From Micromussa lordhowensis (taxonomy: Eukaryota; Cnidaria; Anthozoa; Scleractinia; Lobophylliidae), in the NCBI GenBank assembly GCA_964020085.1, contig OZ026601.1, positions 699,501 to 763,500 on the forward strand: 64,000 nt of DNA. Reading direction: 5' to 3'. The position numbers and the translations under genes are program-made. Below the pieces are notes generated by a model. It was not told where the DNA came from and ran no database searches. It saw only the letters and a program-made list of their open reading frames with translations. Below are positions 1 to 15,600 of the stretch, one piece after another. How positions within the stretch are numbered: the first letter of the stretch is position 1; every line of letters begins with the position of its first letter.

Positions 1-493
1 TTTAAGAAATAACACGCAAGTGTAAAAAGTGACGAGCATAATATACTGAAGTAACTAAGTATTGAAGTGCATGAATAAATCTCAGTGACAGATGTAAAAC
101 ACTTATTACTTCATACACAGATTAAACCCTTATGCGTAACTACTCAATTGACAACTATTTGCCTGTAGAGCTGTATTGTGAAGTTCCAGAGAATAACCAT
201 ACCCACCCTAGGAAGGACAAAATTCCAAGGGGGTGGGGGCTTTCAAAAGCCAAATGTTTAAAGGAAAGTATCTGGAATTTCTAGAGGGGGGAGGGGAGGA
301 GTTCAAACTAAAAGATCTTCCACAGGAGGAGGGGTATGGATGTTTTTAGGGGTCAAAATTTGCAATTTTTTGAAGATTCTTTTGTCTCACAATTTCCCAA
401 AAAAAGACTTGGAAACAAAGAAAACACTGCAATCCAATACATCAGGACACTAATTATTATTAAAAAATTTTTTTTTGTACCATGCACACTCAC

Positions 494-622
494 CTTGTAC
501 AAGCAAAATATTATCAGGACTAACAGAAGAACTGCACCGGCAACACAGACCGGTATAACCCACTTGGGAAGCCCTTTAGAGGGTACTGCAACATCAGCAT
601 CTGGATTCAGTTGTGTACCAAC
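494..622 (-). CDS. Integrin alpha exon 30: membrane-proximal stalk and transmembrane helix
   Basis: The 43-codon exon encodes a short extracellular stalk, then KW followed by a hydrophobic helix (VIPVCVAGAVLLLVLIIF) and CLYK, ending exactly at a codon boundary at a GT donor. The next exon should encode the short cytoplasmic tail. The leftmost 493 bases show no GFFKR-like coding in the expected frame. Confidence 0.88.
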
Positions 623-3613
623 CTAAATAAACAAGAAACAATTATCAAGTAAATTGAAATAAAATTTACAATGTTCACAACCACCTAGGGGAACCCCCGA
701 ACAGTTTAACTGAAAAAATCTGAAGTTTGAAAGATCAAGGATAAAATTTATGTTTAATGTTTACCATGGGAGGAGAGAGTTGCTTTAAATATTGGATAGG
801 TTTGTAAAATTGGAATCCAGTTATCTGGAATGAGCTGTGCGACATAGAACCAAGAACCTCGCTCCCCTCCCCCTACAAAAACAAACAGCCTCTCAAGAAA
901 TTTACTGTACAGGACTGAGGAACCCTACCTTTCAAGGGAGAACAATATTTTCATCAGGATGTCTTGGTAACTAACACTCAGAATGTTAAATTCAAATTTG
1001 TGCAGTTCTGACATAATTTCTTAGTAATAAACACAAGTTTGAGCGTATGTTTCGCGGATGTTGTTGACATATTCTTCATCATTCAAAAGCGAGTTGTTAA
1101 ACTTCCAAAGTCCGGGTCCCCTGGGTGTTGGTTTGGACCACGACAATGAGATGTAAATTGCTTTGTGGTCAGGCGCTACTGAAGAAAAAAGTTCACTTTT
1201 CTTGACATATTGTTCTAGAAAAAATCAATTCTTAATTTCACTTTTAGAGTTTTTGATTCATATGAGTATTTACACAACTTTGGATGTTTTACTCTTTGAA
1301 TATCTATAAGATCAAGAATATCCATAGTGGTTAAGACAAGATTTCTATAGTTTGTTGCCCTCCAGGGTTTGCTACCTATTTGATCACTCTTTGAGAGGGT
1401 ACAGTTCCAGTCACCACCTACTATCAATGTAGTCAGTTCTGATTTGTCTATAAGACAATTGTTTAGTTCTTGTAAGAATTCTAGTGGTTCAATTTGGTTA
1501 TTGGGGGCGTAGATGTTACAAAACGATAACTTTAAAGAATTAATAACTATAATAGTAATTAACACAATTTTACCCTGCTTGTCAGTGAAAATGAATTAAA
1601 CCTTAAATCGCACCGAGGGATGGATTAGGATACAAACACCTTTGCTGTGCCTTCTGCCATGGGAAAAGAATATTTCACCTCCCCATTCATTTCTCCAAAT
1701 ATTTTCATCATTCAGATCAGAATTTGTTTCTTGTAAGAAGCAGAGTTTAGATTTTTGATCTTTAAGATACGAAAAAATGCTCCTCCTTTTACTCTGTTCC
1801 CCAGGGATTTCCAGCAAGCTTTTCCTTGTGTACTGTTCCAACTCGTCCTGAAGATCATAGAGTTCCGCAATCTCCTCTTCTTGGTCGCTAATTTTTTTCC
1901 CAGCTACGTTTCCAAGTCATCCTGTTGTTTCATCGCTTTAATTCGGTCTTCTGCTGATGGAATGCATTCTGCAGTTCTGCCACCTCGTTTGTCAGATTGG
2001 GTTTCTTTCAAGAATGTCCGAAATCGTAATTTGAATGTCACAAGCATTTCTTTTAATTCTGGGAGACTAGTCTCCTCGATGTTGGTCCTTGGCTGAGCTA
2101 CTTGTTCATTGTCACCAGTTGGTGCTTCTTTTTCGTTAGTCGAGCAAACCTCTTCTTCATCCGCCATGTTTGCACGTTTGAAAGTTTGTTCTTCTTCTTC
2201 CACTGAGCCATGCTCACCTCTCTTGTGCTTTTACTCTACTGTTCATATAGTGGTCATATAGTGTTCTTAGCTCAAGGATGTCGAATTACTTACAATTTTG
2301 TCAATTTGGGGAAGGAACTGCCTTCTCTCACAAAATGTGCGTCTCAAGTTAATTGTTTGTTTTCAAAGTGAAAACCTGAAAGAAATAAGCACCCTGGTTT
2401 GGGGGCAGAGCTTATCACAGCATTTCTGGGTCTATATTCAAGGAAATATTCTCACCTGTGCTTTGTTGTTGTCCCTGTTAGTCTCTTGTACAAAGGTGTT
2501 CAGGGACCTTACCGTGGCATGCGATATCACTCTTAACAGCTGGCCTTCATAATCCTACATAACCAATAAAACATTAACTACATGTAAGTTGAAAAGGTTT
2601 CTACTAAAAATTGTGACATTTCTAGCAAACACTTGATAGCCTTTATTCCAATAATTGAAAATTCTTTAGGACTTGAACACTTGCCTCTATCATAGTACCA
2701 TTCCAAAGGCGAGACACTATTGTAAATGTGACATCATTATCCGCTTGCAAAAAATTTATTGTGCAACGAATATTTGTACACTTTGCTGATCCTAACTTGC
2801 AGTCCTAAGGAAAAAAAGAACGTTTACTTTGCACAGTGTACATGTGGTAAGTTTGGATATTGGTAGATTTCTGGTTTTGATTTAATAGCAACATACAAGG
2901 AACAAATCAAATTTCCCTTGATAATAATGGACAGAGTTGAGATGGTGGAAGTGTATTTAACAAGGGGTGGAGTACTTTAGAACGGGTTGAAATTACTGAT
3001 CAATTGCAGGGGTAAGAAACGTTTCCTGATATCTCCTCTGCTCTACGAGTTTTTTTTGTTTTAGCTGGGATCCATGGGCATGTACATGTAAGGTATCTAC
3101 ATGTTCGTAATTTGATTGACAGGGTTCGCACAGTCTTGAAAAGTCATTGTATTTTATAGTAGGTCCTTGAAAAGTCCTTGATTGCCAAATATCCTTGAAA
3201 AGTCCTTGAATTCCAATATAAAGTCTTGAAAAGTCCTTGAATTTTCCCCAACATAGGATCTGAAGAGTTGCAGCAAAGTTGCATTGTGAAGATTAGAGTG
3301 TTCTTCCGTTGTAAGTTTGTAAAAAAAGAAAAAACTGCAAACTTAAGAATTATGTAAATAAGGCAAAGTCGAACACAAGCCACTATGTGAGCCGCCAACC
3401 ACATTGATCAGTGGTTGTGTATATGAGTTGTAATGCTCTTGCGCATGCCACGTGGAGCTGGTTTGACATTATGGAGTTAAAACGTTGTGTTGGCATTAGT
3501 TTTGCTGCAAAATGCCTGGAAAGTGCAGTTTTAACCATAAATGGTTAACTAAGGAAGAGTATAAATGGGTTAGGCAAGTTAAAGGCAATTCGAAGAAAGC
3601 AATCTGCATTGTC

Positions 3614-3647
<34 letters not shown>

Positions 3648-6600
3648 TATGGAGAGGGGAGTGTATATTCAACATGCATAGGTATAATCTTGGGGATTGA
3701 GGAGGCAAGAACAACATGCTAAGACAAATGACAACAATAGTAATTGAACAGAGAAAATCCTTTGATGAGCACTAAATTCTCAAACCTAACAACAGAAGAA
3801 ATGCAAGGAGTGTTTATATTTTGATCTTGGGATCGTCTTACCAGTTCAGTTTGAAGTTTCTCAGCCTTGGGAGGTTCAGCTTCTCGTTTCACCTTTGCAT
3901 TGGACTCTTCCTGGTTATCATCTGCTTCACGCCTTCTTCGCTTCTTTGCTCCTGCATCGTTAGACGTGTCATTTTGCTGTTGCCCGGAGCTACCACTTAA
4001 AGATGTCTGGAGGTAGAAATAGACACGAGGTTAAATATTATTTCATAGGTTCGACATTTTAGGGTAGCCATTGTGATATGTTTGGGAGGTGCGGTGGCCT
4101 CATGGTTAGTGAGTTCATCTCCGGATCGAGTGGTCCAGGTTCGAGCCCTAACTGGGGACATTGCATTGTGTTCTTGGGCAAGATACTCTTTACTCTCACA
4201 GTGCCTCTTTCTACCAAGATGTATAAATGGGTACCGGCAACCTTAATGCTGGGGTAACCCTGCGATGGACTAGCATCCCATCCAGGGAGGAGTATAAATA
4301 CTCCTAGTCACTTCATGCTACAAAAACCAGGAAAAGTTCCAGCCTGGTGGGCCACTTGGCCTGCACGTGGACTTTGTGATATGTCAGGCTTGAGATGTTT
4401 GTGTCAATATGATCACGGTCAACATATAACTAATGGGTAAGCTGGGAAAGGTGTCATATGATTCATGCCAGTACCCATTTACATGTAAAGCCATGATTGA
4501 AGAGAGGTACCAGGCAGTAAAGCACTGTGCCAGGTGTCACTCGCAACCCCAAACTGGGCTTGAAGCTGTACCACTTGATCCGTATTAACCAAAATAATAG
4601 GCCTGATCTATCAAAAAAACCTCCAACACACTCAAAACTGCATGAAAACTGGTTACAACAAATGTGGATCACTTCTCGTCAAGTGCTTGATATTTTTTAA
4701 AGGTTTTGCTGTATTTTTATTAAAGATGAAGTGAAGATATGGAATTGTTCGTAGTGACTTACTCACCTCTAATCCTAGCATATTTAACTGACCAGGTTTG
4801 AAATCGCATTCAACTCTTTTATCCTCAAACTAAAATGACAAGCCAAGTCTTAATGTCAGTCACATTAATTTACAGAGTGATCAACATTTTTCAATATTTC
4901 CCCTTACAATGGTAGTAAATTGTAAAGCATGTTGGTAATGTGAAGAGAGAAAATGTTCGATCAACTGGATAGCTGATCTTGATGTAGATCAACAAATTTT
5001 CAAAACTAACAATAATTGAATATGTCTCGTTATATAATTACTAACCTGGACATCTATAAGGTAAAGTAAATGCTTTCCACTGGGTGCTTCAAAAGGCCAC
5101 TGAATTACAATTTCAGTAGAAGGAACTGGATCAGGGCCACGATTTTTTACCTAAAATATATTCAGTATTAGTTAAACATTTGATCATATTTCAACTACAT
5201 GTTTTTTGTAGTGGTTCAGACAAATCAATAAATGAAATAAATGTCCGGTACAATATTTAGAGAGTAAGCCACATCGATCAGCCTTAGCTGGTTTACATGC
5301 AGGTACACCTTCCTGGTTGAATTGGAATTTGGAGACGTTGGTTTTTGTGGAGGGAGGAAAACTGCAGAACCCGGAGATAAACCCTCGGAGTAAGGAGAGA
5401 ACACACAACAAACTTGGCACTGGCCAAACTCGAACCCAGGCCACATTGGTGGGAAAGCGAGCGCTCTTACCACTGCATCATCCCTGCTCCCCAAATTGGA
5501 AGTGTAATGCTGCTGTTTCTTTGTAACTCAATATATATTTCAGGAGAATTTGGGAGCTAGTAGTAAACTTACACTAATGCAGGGTTGTAAGTGTCTGGCT
5601 GGTGGCAAAAATTTGTTTCCTCCAGTTATTCTGCTGAGAAGCCAGTTGTCTGATTCTTTAGAAACAGATGGGAAAATCAACCACACCTATACACCTACCC
5701 ACCTTCAAATCTTTGCGACAACCCGGCTTATGGCATTGACAAACCCGTACAAAAAGGACAGGGTGCTCATCATACCCTTTAGAGGTTAAAAACGTGGTTT
5801 TGGTACCCTTTCGGGTGTTTAGCATCAAAAGTTCCACTGCTGGAGCTTTTGTGGTATCTTTGAGGGTACTTTGAGTACTTTGAGTCAAAAAAAAAAATTT
5901 GACAGAAGATATTTGACAATCAACTTTAAAAGTAGAAGGTATCAAAAGGAAATTTCTCTTGATCACTATTACAGTCTTGATGTTCCAACACAATGAATCT
6001 TAGAGTTAGATATTAAACATGGACAGAATTATTATTGTTGGCAAGGAGAGAGAATCTACAAAATACTTACAAAGTATTTATGTTTGACTTGATTGCCAAT
6101 GTCTGATGCACGAACCATTGCACTTTCACCAACAACCTTACCACCATAAGAAACCTGTTCTTCGACTGTTGTTCTAAAATAAACAAAAACACCATCAAGA
6201 CAGAGACAATTATCAAAGACCAAAAGTCTTTAATAATAGAGAATAATAATCAGCTGCTGTGTGTAGCCACCTCTTTTGCAGAAGCTTACCCATTAACCTC
6301 CAGATCTGCCTGTGATTTGATAGAGATATTCAAGAACCGCTCATTGTCAGCTAATGTTTCTTTCTCCTCTTCGTTTGTACTACAAGGAAATAGAACAAAA
6401 CGCTCACGATTTTACAAGGTGCAGTTCGATCTTGATACTTTAACTGATAACCAGAAAGAGGAAAAAGGATGAGTAGAAGAACTGGGAAAGGGAAGAGAAA
6501 GATTAGAAAAAAGGAGAAAGAGAGGTCAAGTCTGGTAAGAAAGGGAGATTAAGGAGGAGGAGGAAGAGAATGAAGACTAGGAAGAGAAGGACAAGGGACA

Positions 6601-9600
6601 GGACGCAGGGGTTTCATTAACGTTTTCAGCAGGAGGGCAACTGATTTCACAGGTGGGCAAAATGTTATGAACTGAACTTACTTTTAAGCAATATGACCTC
6701 AATATGGTCAAACCAGGCAAGCAAAAACATCCTCACAACCATTCAATTTCCCCTGTACCCAGCCCTTAAAATAACCCGACAGAAGGAGAGGTAAGTGGAG
6801 AGGAGAAGGATGATGAGAAGCATGAGAAAGAGTATTAGCTTGCTCCCACTGACCTGTTTACACTTAGATATATAGGCAGGAAATCTGGTGAGTTAGCATA
6901 TCTTTCAGTCCTTAACTCAATCTGAATTGATTGCTGAAATAAAACAATTGAGAAGCTGTTACTAGTCAAACTGTACAAACAAGGCATTAATGTGACTAAT
7001 CATAACATTGACATACTTTATGTAATTACCTCTTTCTTTTTCAAAGGAGTATTTAAATTGATAGCGAGCAAGGTGTCGTTCGAGCCCAGTTTTGTCTCCT
7101 CAACCTTCCCACCTTTTAACACCTAAACACAGAACATTGAGAAACTTTCAAATGAAAAAAAGATCATTTAAACTCTCACTTATGTTAAGAAACTCAAAGG
7201 ATAAGCTTTAGGGAGAATGGAGTCCACCTTACAGAGTTGTGTGTGCTTAAAAAGAGGTGTTTGCCTCACAGAAGAGCTAATGTTGCCTGTTACCAGAAAT
7301 CTCAAAATTATACAATTTTATGATTTGGAAATAAGAACAACATTCATAAGTGTTATTAACATTTACAGTCTTTTTCTATATGTGACCAATGACAGAATAT
7401 TAGCTTGATTTATTGAGGCATGTACTTTTAATCAATTTTTCCCCTCTGAAAGTAGCAATAACAAAAGGCTACTAAAACCAAATATAATGATGGCATTACT
7501 ACATGACAATGCAAATAAACAAAGTTGTTGAACTTTTACAATACTCACATCCTCTCCCTCTGTATCACGCAACGTGAAGATTCTTCCTATCTTAATTCCT
7601 TTGGGAATGGTAACATATAACTTAGCATTGTAGGCATCATCTCCTTTGTTCTTCACTGTAACTTCCAATTTATAAGTGTCAGCACCAACAGCCAACGTCC
7701 TTTTAACAAGGGAAAAATTATGCATTAGCTTAATTTATTGTTCAACACCTCAGATCGTGTGTTGCTATTTCTAAGAGTTGCTTCTTCCAAACTAAATAAT
7801 AAACCACGTTTTAACATACACCGGTAGCTAGCAAAGCCCTGCTAGTATTTCAAACTCAAAATTTGAAAATTTAGTTCTTGCATAGCTACATGTTGAACAA
7901 TTCTCACAATGAGCTTCTTTATTTTGTACTCTCCCCATGCATCATAAGTCAAGGAAACACAATAAAGCACAATTTAGTTATAAATATTTCAGTCATGGAT
8001 ACATCAATGGAAACAATCAAGGTAAATAGCTATATGCTTAAGGAAAAAAGTCTACAAAAGACCGTTTAACTTTAGAAAATACGGTGTAACATGTGATTCT
8101 CTACTAATATTTTCAACTCACCTTTTGCTTTTACTGTCATCAAGCATCAAATCTGGAACACACTTTATACAGTCTCTTTTAAATGTCAGCTGCAAGATAG
8201 AAAACCAAAGAGTATGATGTGTCTGTTAAAAAAACTGTGCATGTCTTGAACTATTGTTTGTAAGTCAAGAACATAAAAAAGCCTTCATCATCATGCCTGC
8301 TGAACTACAGAGATCTGCAAAGTCCCTCTGAATGAATGTTAATCTTCTTCAGTAGATATCAACTGAGGCATTTTGCTTTTTTTGTTGAAACAGTGCTAGA
8401 TCACATCTGTCACGGTTAACTCAACAGAAATCACCATGTCATAAATAGGAAGACAAGATTCCTTGTCACCAGCAAGGTCAATAAAAATTCAAGACAGAAA
8501 CAAAAGACAAAAGACAAAACAGACACTTCAGCAAAACCATTCCTCCATGACCTTGACCAGGTGGGACTACCAATGAGCACATGAACAGTGTACCTGTTTA
8601 TACATATAACCTCTGCATTCAATCAAGCCAAGATTATTACTCTATTGAGATCTTGGTAAATCTCAGCTGCCCTGTTTCAGTTTGACCTTACTTTAGTGAC
8701 AATGCTATTAAAATCCTACAGTGCTTTAAGCTCGAGTTTTTCAGGAGCCGCCTTTGGCGACCTCCCTCTGTAAAATGGTCGCGACTACGATAAATTTGGT
8801 CACCAAAATCAAATCGTTTTCAAAGAAGGACACTTTGTGCCACTTAACATGGGGTTAGTACCGCTGACCAGAACTAGCCCACATTGAAATTGTTTGAAGT
8901 CCAACGATGTTAGTTTTTGTTTTTAACAGTTTTTCTTGTTGAACAGTCTTATTTACCATTAAGGAAAGTAAATAAAAGAAAAACGAAACAGGTAAGAAAG
9001 ACAAGCATACAAAAATTGTGATTAAATTTGTTTGGCTTATTGGAAAAAACCCTGTTGATGAACAATCAGCCTTGTCTACTGCACCAGTTGCCAAATTGGC
9101 GACCTGCTCGTAAAATTTAGTCACGAAATTATTTTTCACTCGCCATGGCGACCAAAACAGTCGCAGCTTGAAGCGCTGTCCTGCTGTCCTGTATTGCCAG
9201 CAGAGGAATCTTTACTTTACTAGATGATTTTAATTAACACCTGACATTATTTGACAGGGACTGGATATGTGGGCTTACCAATGCAGTTGCTTCTTGAGGT
9301 TTTGCAGGATCTAAAACTGAATATGGGACAAGAGACGGCAGTTCTGTTGGACTGCTAGGGGGTGATGGAGTCTTCTTCACAATTTGATACATCAGTTTGA
9401 ATTTAATATCAGGATAAACATCTGCATCTGTTACTCCTTCCTAAAAAGTGAGGTCAAAATTAATAGTGAAACAAGAGTCACTTTAGACCTGCCTACTATG
9501 ACCCTAGCAGGAGGAAAGGCGAGTCTAGGAGAGGGTGGGTGGGTGTGTGTACTCAGGTATAAAACTCAGATTGACATTGTACTAACAGGAAACGTCTGTC

Positions 9601-12600
9601 CTAACTAGTCAGAAGACGGACGTTTTGGATTATGTTATGAGCCACTGGACTCTTTTCAGGTCTGGTTTTGTCCTAGGAGGAGTTTGTTGGTTGGGAGCCT
9701 GACAATTTGGTTGCATTCATTTCTCCCCAATCACTAATCTTTCCGAGTGCCTGTCCCACCCCAGTCCCCAGTGCTTCACCTGATAATGACAACTCACCCT
9801 GATATAGGCCTCCCATGTAAAACATTTGTTGCCATTGCTCAAAATCCCTTCAGTGCGATTGATCTCGTCCTTTTTGTTTGCCTTGAACAGGACTCTCTTA
9901 GTTGATTCCACGACATAATCAATGTCAGACTTCATTAACAACAACACATCTTAAAAATAAAAATAGGCAGGTCATTTCATAGAGAGCCCTCATAATGAAG
10001 GCACGGTGGGCGCAGTGGCCTCATGGTTATTGCGCTTGACTCCGGAGCAAGCGCTCCGGGTTTGAGCCCTGACCTGGGACATTGCATTGTGTTCTTAGGC
10101 AAGACACTTTACTCTCACAGTGCCTCTCTCCACCCAGGTGTATGGGAACTGGCGAATTTAATGCTGCGATGGCATCCCATCCGGGGGGGAGTAGAAATAT
10201 TCCTAGTCGCTTCATGCCACGGAAACCGGGATAAGCTCCGGCCTGATGGGCCACTTGGCTCGTATGCAGACTTTTACCTCATAATGAAGGTAAACATGCA
10301 CTTACAATGTGGACAACACCTGTGGTCCTTTCAAAAGAACAGATGATCTTTAAATGTGCATACAGTCATGTGAAGACAACAATGAGACTCTTCATAGAAG
10401 TGCTAAGTAGCCTATAATGGTAGGTGCACTGAAATGAAGACTTTTACTTGACTCTCAAATAGCCTTTGTCCCCGTAGGAGATTAAAGTGTTGTGTTGACA
10501 ATTTACATTTAATACACAACAAAATGACAGAACATTTAAGGAAACATCTCAGCTCTGGATATGGCAAATAATAGCTCATAAGGCCATGAAATACAGTGAG
10601 TTTTCTGATTTGGCACTAAGGATGTTGTGCTGAAAAGGCCACCCTGAGATAAACTGACCACTGTTGTCCACCCATTGGATTCTCCAGCCAAGCAGCTCCT
10701 CCTTAGCCTGAAAGCAGCCTAGCTCCCTCTGTAAGAAAGACTCCTTTTTACGCCAAAACCACCTTTTTTAAGCCCAACTCACCTATTTTATCGGTTACAT
10801 TCCCAGATCTTTCAGTATACTTAGCACAAACAAAAATGGAGAAGCTGGTGCACAAAAAGAAAAGAGATGAAAAAATAATATTAAAACAAATCCTAGCTAA
10901 TAGTAATAGAAACTAAAACAGTTGAAAATCAAAGGATAAATTCTCACCAGTATGTTTCAAATTGAGTATTTCCTTCTCGTGTGGTTGCATTGCAGGTCTT
11001 AGGACCCTTGATGTCAAATGTTTCGGGGCTGATTGTAATCGTTGATGACAATGATATAACAGGTTTAGATCTATAAAAAAAGTTTTGACATTCAGTTAAA
11101 AGGTGAGCCACCAGTGGCCTGATGGTTGGCACATTCAACTTCAGATCACAATTTGGCTGGAATCCATGTGTTGCCTTCCCCGACTAGACAGCTGGAAAAT
11201 TCTCAGAGTGCCTCTCACCACCCAGGGGTACAAATAAAAATGGGTTATAAAATTCTGCATCAGCCCAGTGGCCAATACAGGGTTCTAAAGAAACTTGAAT
11301 TCCAGCATGCCCTTTGGACAAGTAGCTCTAATATTTTGTTGCCCTGAGCTAGTCTTAGTATGTTCTTCTTGGCTTGCCGATCACTTGCCCATTGGGCAAG
11401 TGAGAATGAAAAGTTACTTGCCCAGAATGGGAATCTACTTGTCCCAGACGACTGGATGGCATGTTTTTCAAGCCATGCCATACTGCTGGAACTCATCTGG
11501 ATTTCTGCAGCACAAAGCTTCTTAATGTAGCCCAAGTTTTCCTACTCCCCATGGATGGGATGCTATTTGATCGCAGGGTTAATGCACCTAACCAAAATGT
11601 ATAATATCTTTAATTAATCGAAACAGCTACAGCTGACAACTTACCTGAGCAGGACTACAGTATCTGACTGGTAAGCTCCAATAAGGATATCTAAAAAAAC
11701 ACACATCACAAGTTAAACACACTGATACTACATCACAGACTTATAATGATGAAAAAACAACTGATTTAGCTAGAATGCCATCTGCTGGCAAAATGATAAA
11801 ATGATATAACTATTCAGCAATGCACTCAACTTCCTTAATTCCATTACTTCACCTGAATATCCATTGAAATCCATGTCAAGTCCGCCAGACAAAGAATATC
11901 CAAAAGATTTGATGCCTGGTGACACAGAAGAACCTTTGATGACCTACAATGGAAAAACAAGACATTTAAAACCTCAGCCATCCTGTTATATCTCAATTAA
12001 AATATATATACAATGTATGTATATATTTACATGTATATTGTATATTTTTGGCAACATAGCATCTAATGTAACGTAAACACCAGCATATAAGCCGCACCCC
12101 GAGTTTGGCAACTTAGATTTTGGATAAAAAGATTTGAAAGACATTGAAATAAATCAAAAGTGGAGTCTCGACAAAGATGTCTTACATGTAAAAGCATTGT
12201 TTCTTCAAGTACTAAAACTCTTACCTACACCTATACAACTTTGGCTCTCTAATAGTATGAAAATCCGACTCGGACATAAATTTGATCTTTCTCAGGCCTT
12301 TTTAATCCAGTATTTTTCATTCCTGCCCATTTCTCAATAGAATTTACCTACAACAATACCTGACGAACATTTCGGTTCGTTCATATCTTAGTAACCAGGC
12401 ATTTGATCAGGAGAGGAAGTACTGGACACAAGTATTTTCTCACTCATGATTGATCAATTTCTGTAGAAGTGAGCGGCCATCGTCGACATTGTCAACAACC
12501 TTGTGGTGGAATGGAGATTCCCTGCCGAGTGAAGATCACCTGCTCAAGAAAGGCAATGTTAAACTGGTTAAAAGCTCTTTTAACAAAGGTTAAATCAGTG

Positions 12601-15600
12601 TGTAAGCTCACACAAAAACGGCTCTTTTAAAAGCCACCAAACTTTCAAAAGCAATGATCAATGCGTAATGTGGTATAGTTCTATGAAGTTCTCATTAATT
12701 TGCTGCACAGGTCTATACAGACTGTAGAATTTTCGCTAAACTTGTTAATTTATGCAAATTTATGGCATGGTGTCTAGATGTTCTCGCAGATAAGCCACAT
12801 CCCCGATTTGATACAAAAATTTTGAGCAAAACGGTGCGGCTTATATGCCGGTGTTTACGGTAGATGGATTATGTAGATAGGCTGCATGGACTTGGAGCCA
12901 GATTATCTGATAGCAATGGCATTCCTTGGTGCCACCCAGCATGAAGAGAATTAACTTATTCAGAAATTCATTAGGTCAGTCTGGCAGATTGACTGTAGAC
13001 ATTCAGACTATCAGCTACTCAGTCAGTCAGTCAGTCAATCAATCAATCAATAAGTCAGCCATTCAGTGAGTCAAGTCAGTCAGGCAGTTAGTGAGTTAGC
13101 CAAGTTGTCCATCCGTCTATCTGTCCATCCTGCCTGTCTGTCTGTCCATCCTTCTGTCTGTCTGTCCGCCTGTCCAACAGTCTGTTAAATACGTTCCATT
13201 GGTGTGAGACAATGTACCTGCATTGGTGCTTCAACAAGGCCATTTTTGGAGCCTCTGTAGATATAGACTACACCATCACCACTATCCTCATATGGAGCAC
13301 CTATGGCCACATCTGAAACAAAACAATATCAACCACAGTAATTATCAAACATTTTCTAAACGATTATCAGTTATGTTTACTGTAATAAAAGACACAGGTA
13401 GGTCTTTAACGCATACATATCTACCTCAGTCACTCTGGAATATTACATGTTCATTGTGTACCATAACATACATGTACTCATGGTTGCTTGTTACATGTCA
13501 CTTAAATCTATTGAACCTGCACTATTAAGTAGCCTATTGAAACTTATGTACAGTAAATTATTCATTTATGTTTGGTTTTATGTAGTAGTTCTAAACAAAT
13601 CTTCAAGACAAGGTAACTTTGATATTAACAGATGATAGCCGACATCAAAAATTTGAATTTTCAAAAAACAAACAAACAAACAAAACAAAAAAAAAGCCGC
13701 TGTGTTTATTGTACCTTGGTAACCATCCAGATCAAGGTCACCAACAGAGGCAAGGGCTCGTCCAAAATTTGCTCTCCACTTGTCCTTCTTGACAGTGAGC
13801 TTGACCAAGGAGAGAACCAAATTCCCATCTCCTCTATTTTCATACAAATACACCTTCCCTTGTTCAGGGTGTAAATTATCGGAATAAAAGGGTGCTCCAA
13901 CTAACAGTTCTGAAAGCCTGAGAAAGAGTTGTCACCAAGCAGTCAGTAGGAAATTTATGTAGCAATGTTAATGCCAGAAACAGTAAAACAACTTCAGTCT
14001 AAACTAGAACCCTGGACATGAATGTTCCTAGCAGTAAGTGTGGTACAAACTCTCTGTCAATACAAACAAACTACTCATTAGCAACCATTCCAAACACCAA
14101 GCCTGTGTCGTTGATTACAGGAGGTCACTTGCAAAAAGTTAGATGGGGGTGTGACCTTGAAGTGAGCCTGTAGTAATTTTCTGAGGATCAATTCATGCAC
14201 AATTACAACTAAATTGCATCAAACAAAAGGTGGACATTGCACATCTCAGTATGTAACTCCTTACCATACTAGTAAGTAAATCCTGAATTTGTATTCAACC
14301 CAAATCTACTTGTTTTATGCAACAGAGAAACACACAAAGGTACTGATGTCATCTATGCACCTGTCCTCCGATAAATCATAAGTAAGAACCAATCAAAATA
14401 AAGGAATAGTTTGACACAATTATTATTACATATAGACACGCACCCATCATTGTTGAGGTCAGCAGCACACAGAGCGAGACCAAACCCTGTTCCAGGCTGG
14501 CGTCTTTTCTCTGAACCTTCCATAATTTCTGGGGGAAACAACTCAGTTGGAGTACTGTGAAAAGTTCCTTTGCCTGGATTTCTAAAGATGACCACCTAAA
14601 AACGATCAATATAATTATAACAAATTAATTGATTAACAAAGGTTTCCATATGGATAAAACTATAGCTACATGTACATGTACAAAGTGCAGGCACTGGAAA
14701 TTTACTGTAAATAGTTCATAGCTTAAAAAGCCAAGGGTCAATCTAATACAATGCCAGGCATACAGGTCACAAGAAAATAGCAGACGATCACGTCTTAAAA
14801 GATAGATAATCATTAAATAATATTATTGAATCAAAAATAAATTGTTTCAACTATTGAAGCTCCGAGATAACAACACGAGTTTCATTAATGTTTTCAGCAG
14901 GAGGACACCTGGTCTTCACAGCCAGGCAAAACCTTTTGAAGTGAACTTCTTTATAATGGTCAAACCAGGTGGGTCAATTTGCTTGGTGCCTGGCAATTAA
15001 TGAAACCCCCGTAACAGTATTTCTATCAGAATTCCCTTCCATCCAGGGGTTCAAATTTAGTGACCAATAATATGTTCTGATTCATGGACACAAGTCTTAC
15101 CATGCCATGGTGGTTAAATCTGGGTGCTCCAGAGACAACATCTATGAATTGGAATGTAGAAAAAAGCCCATGTTATTGAAAAAAAAAACTTGTGGTAATT
15201 TTTATTTAGGCAAGGCATAAAAAAATCAACATTTTAGTGCTAGATTGACTGGCTAAGACATACCTTCTTTGCCTTTTTTGAAAAAACTTCCATGTGTCAA
15301 AGAATAACCTACAATGAAAAAAGTAAAAGTGTTCAATCAGTGTTTGCACTTTCCCCTGTCATGGTTTATTGTCCAGGGATGTAGCTACAATCCAGCTATG
15401 GGTTAGTTTCCCTGGCTAAAAGAGAGCTTACCAAAATTCCGCTAGAAACTTTTACTGCATTTATTAAAATAATTGGAATGAAATTGTTAAGCATCTAAGC
15501 ATGTATACAAACCTTGATAACCATGCTCGCTGTTATTTTTCATGACTTCTTGCTGGGGATTCTCTAAATATATAAACTCTCCTGAAAAAAAAAAAAAATG

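Noticed and set aside
1755..2096. Plus-strand ORF antisense to the LINE fragment
   Set aside because: Shadow of the minus-strand retrotransposon pieces.
10023..10100. tRNA gene from box A and box B-like sequences
   Set aside because: No cloverleaf or anticodon arm fits, and the same sequence recurs with target duplications; it is a SINE head.
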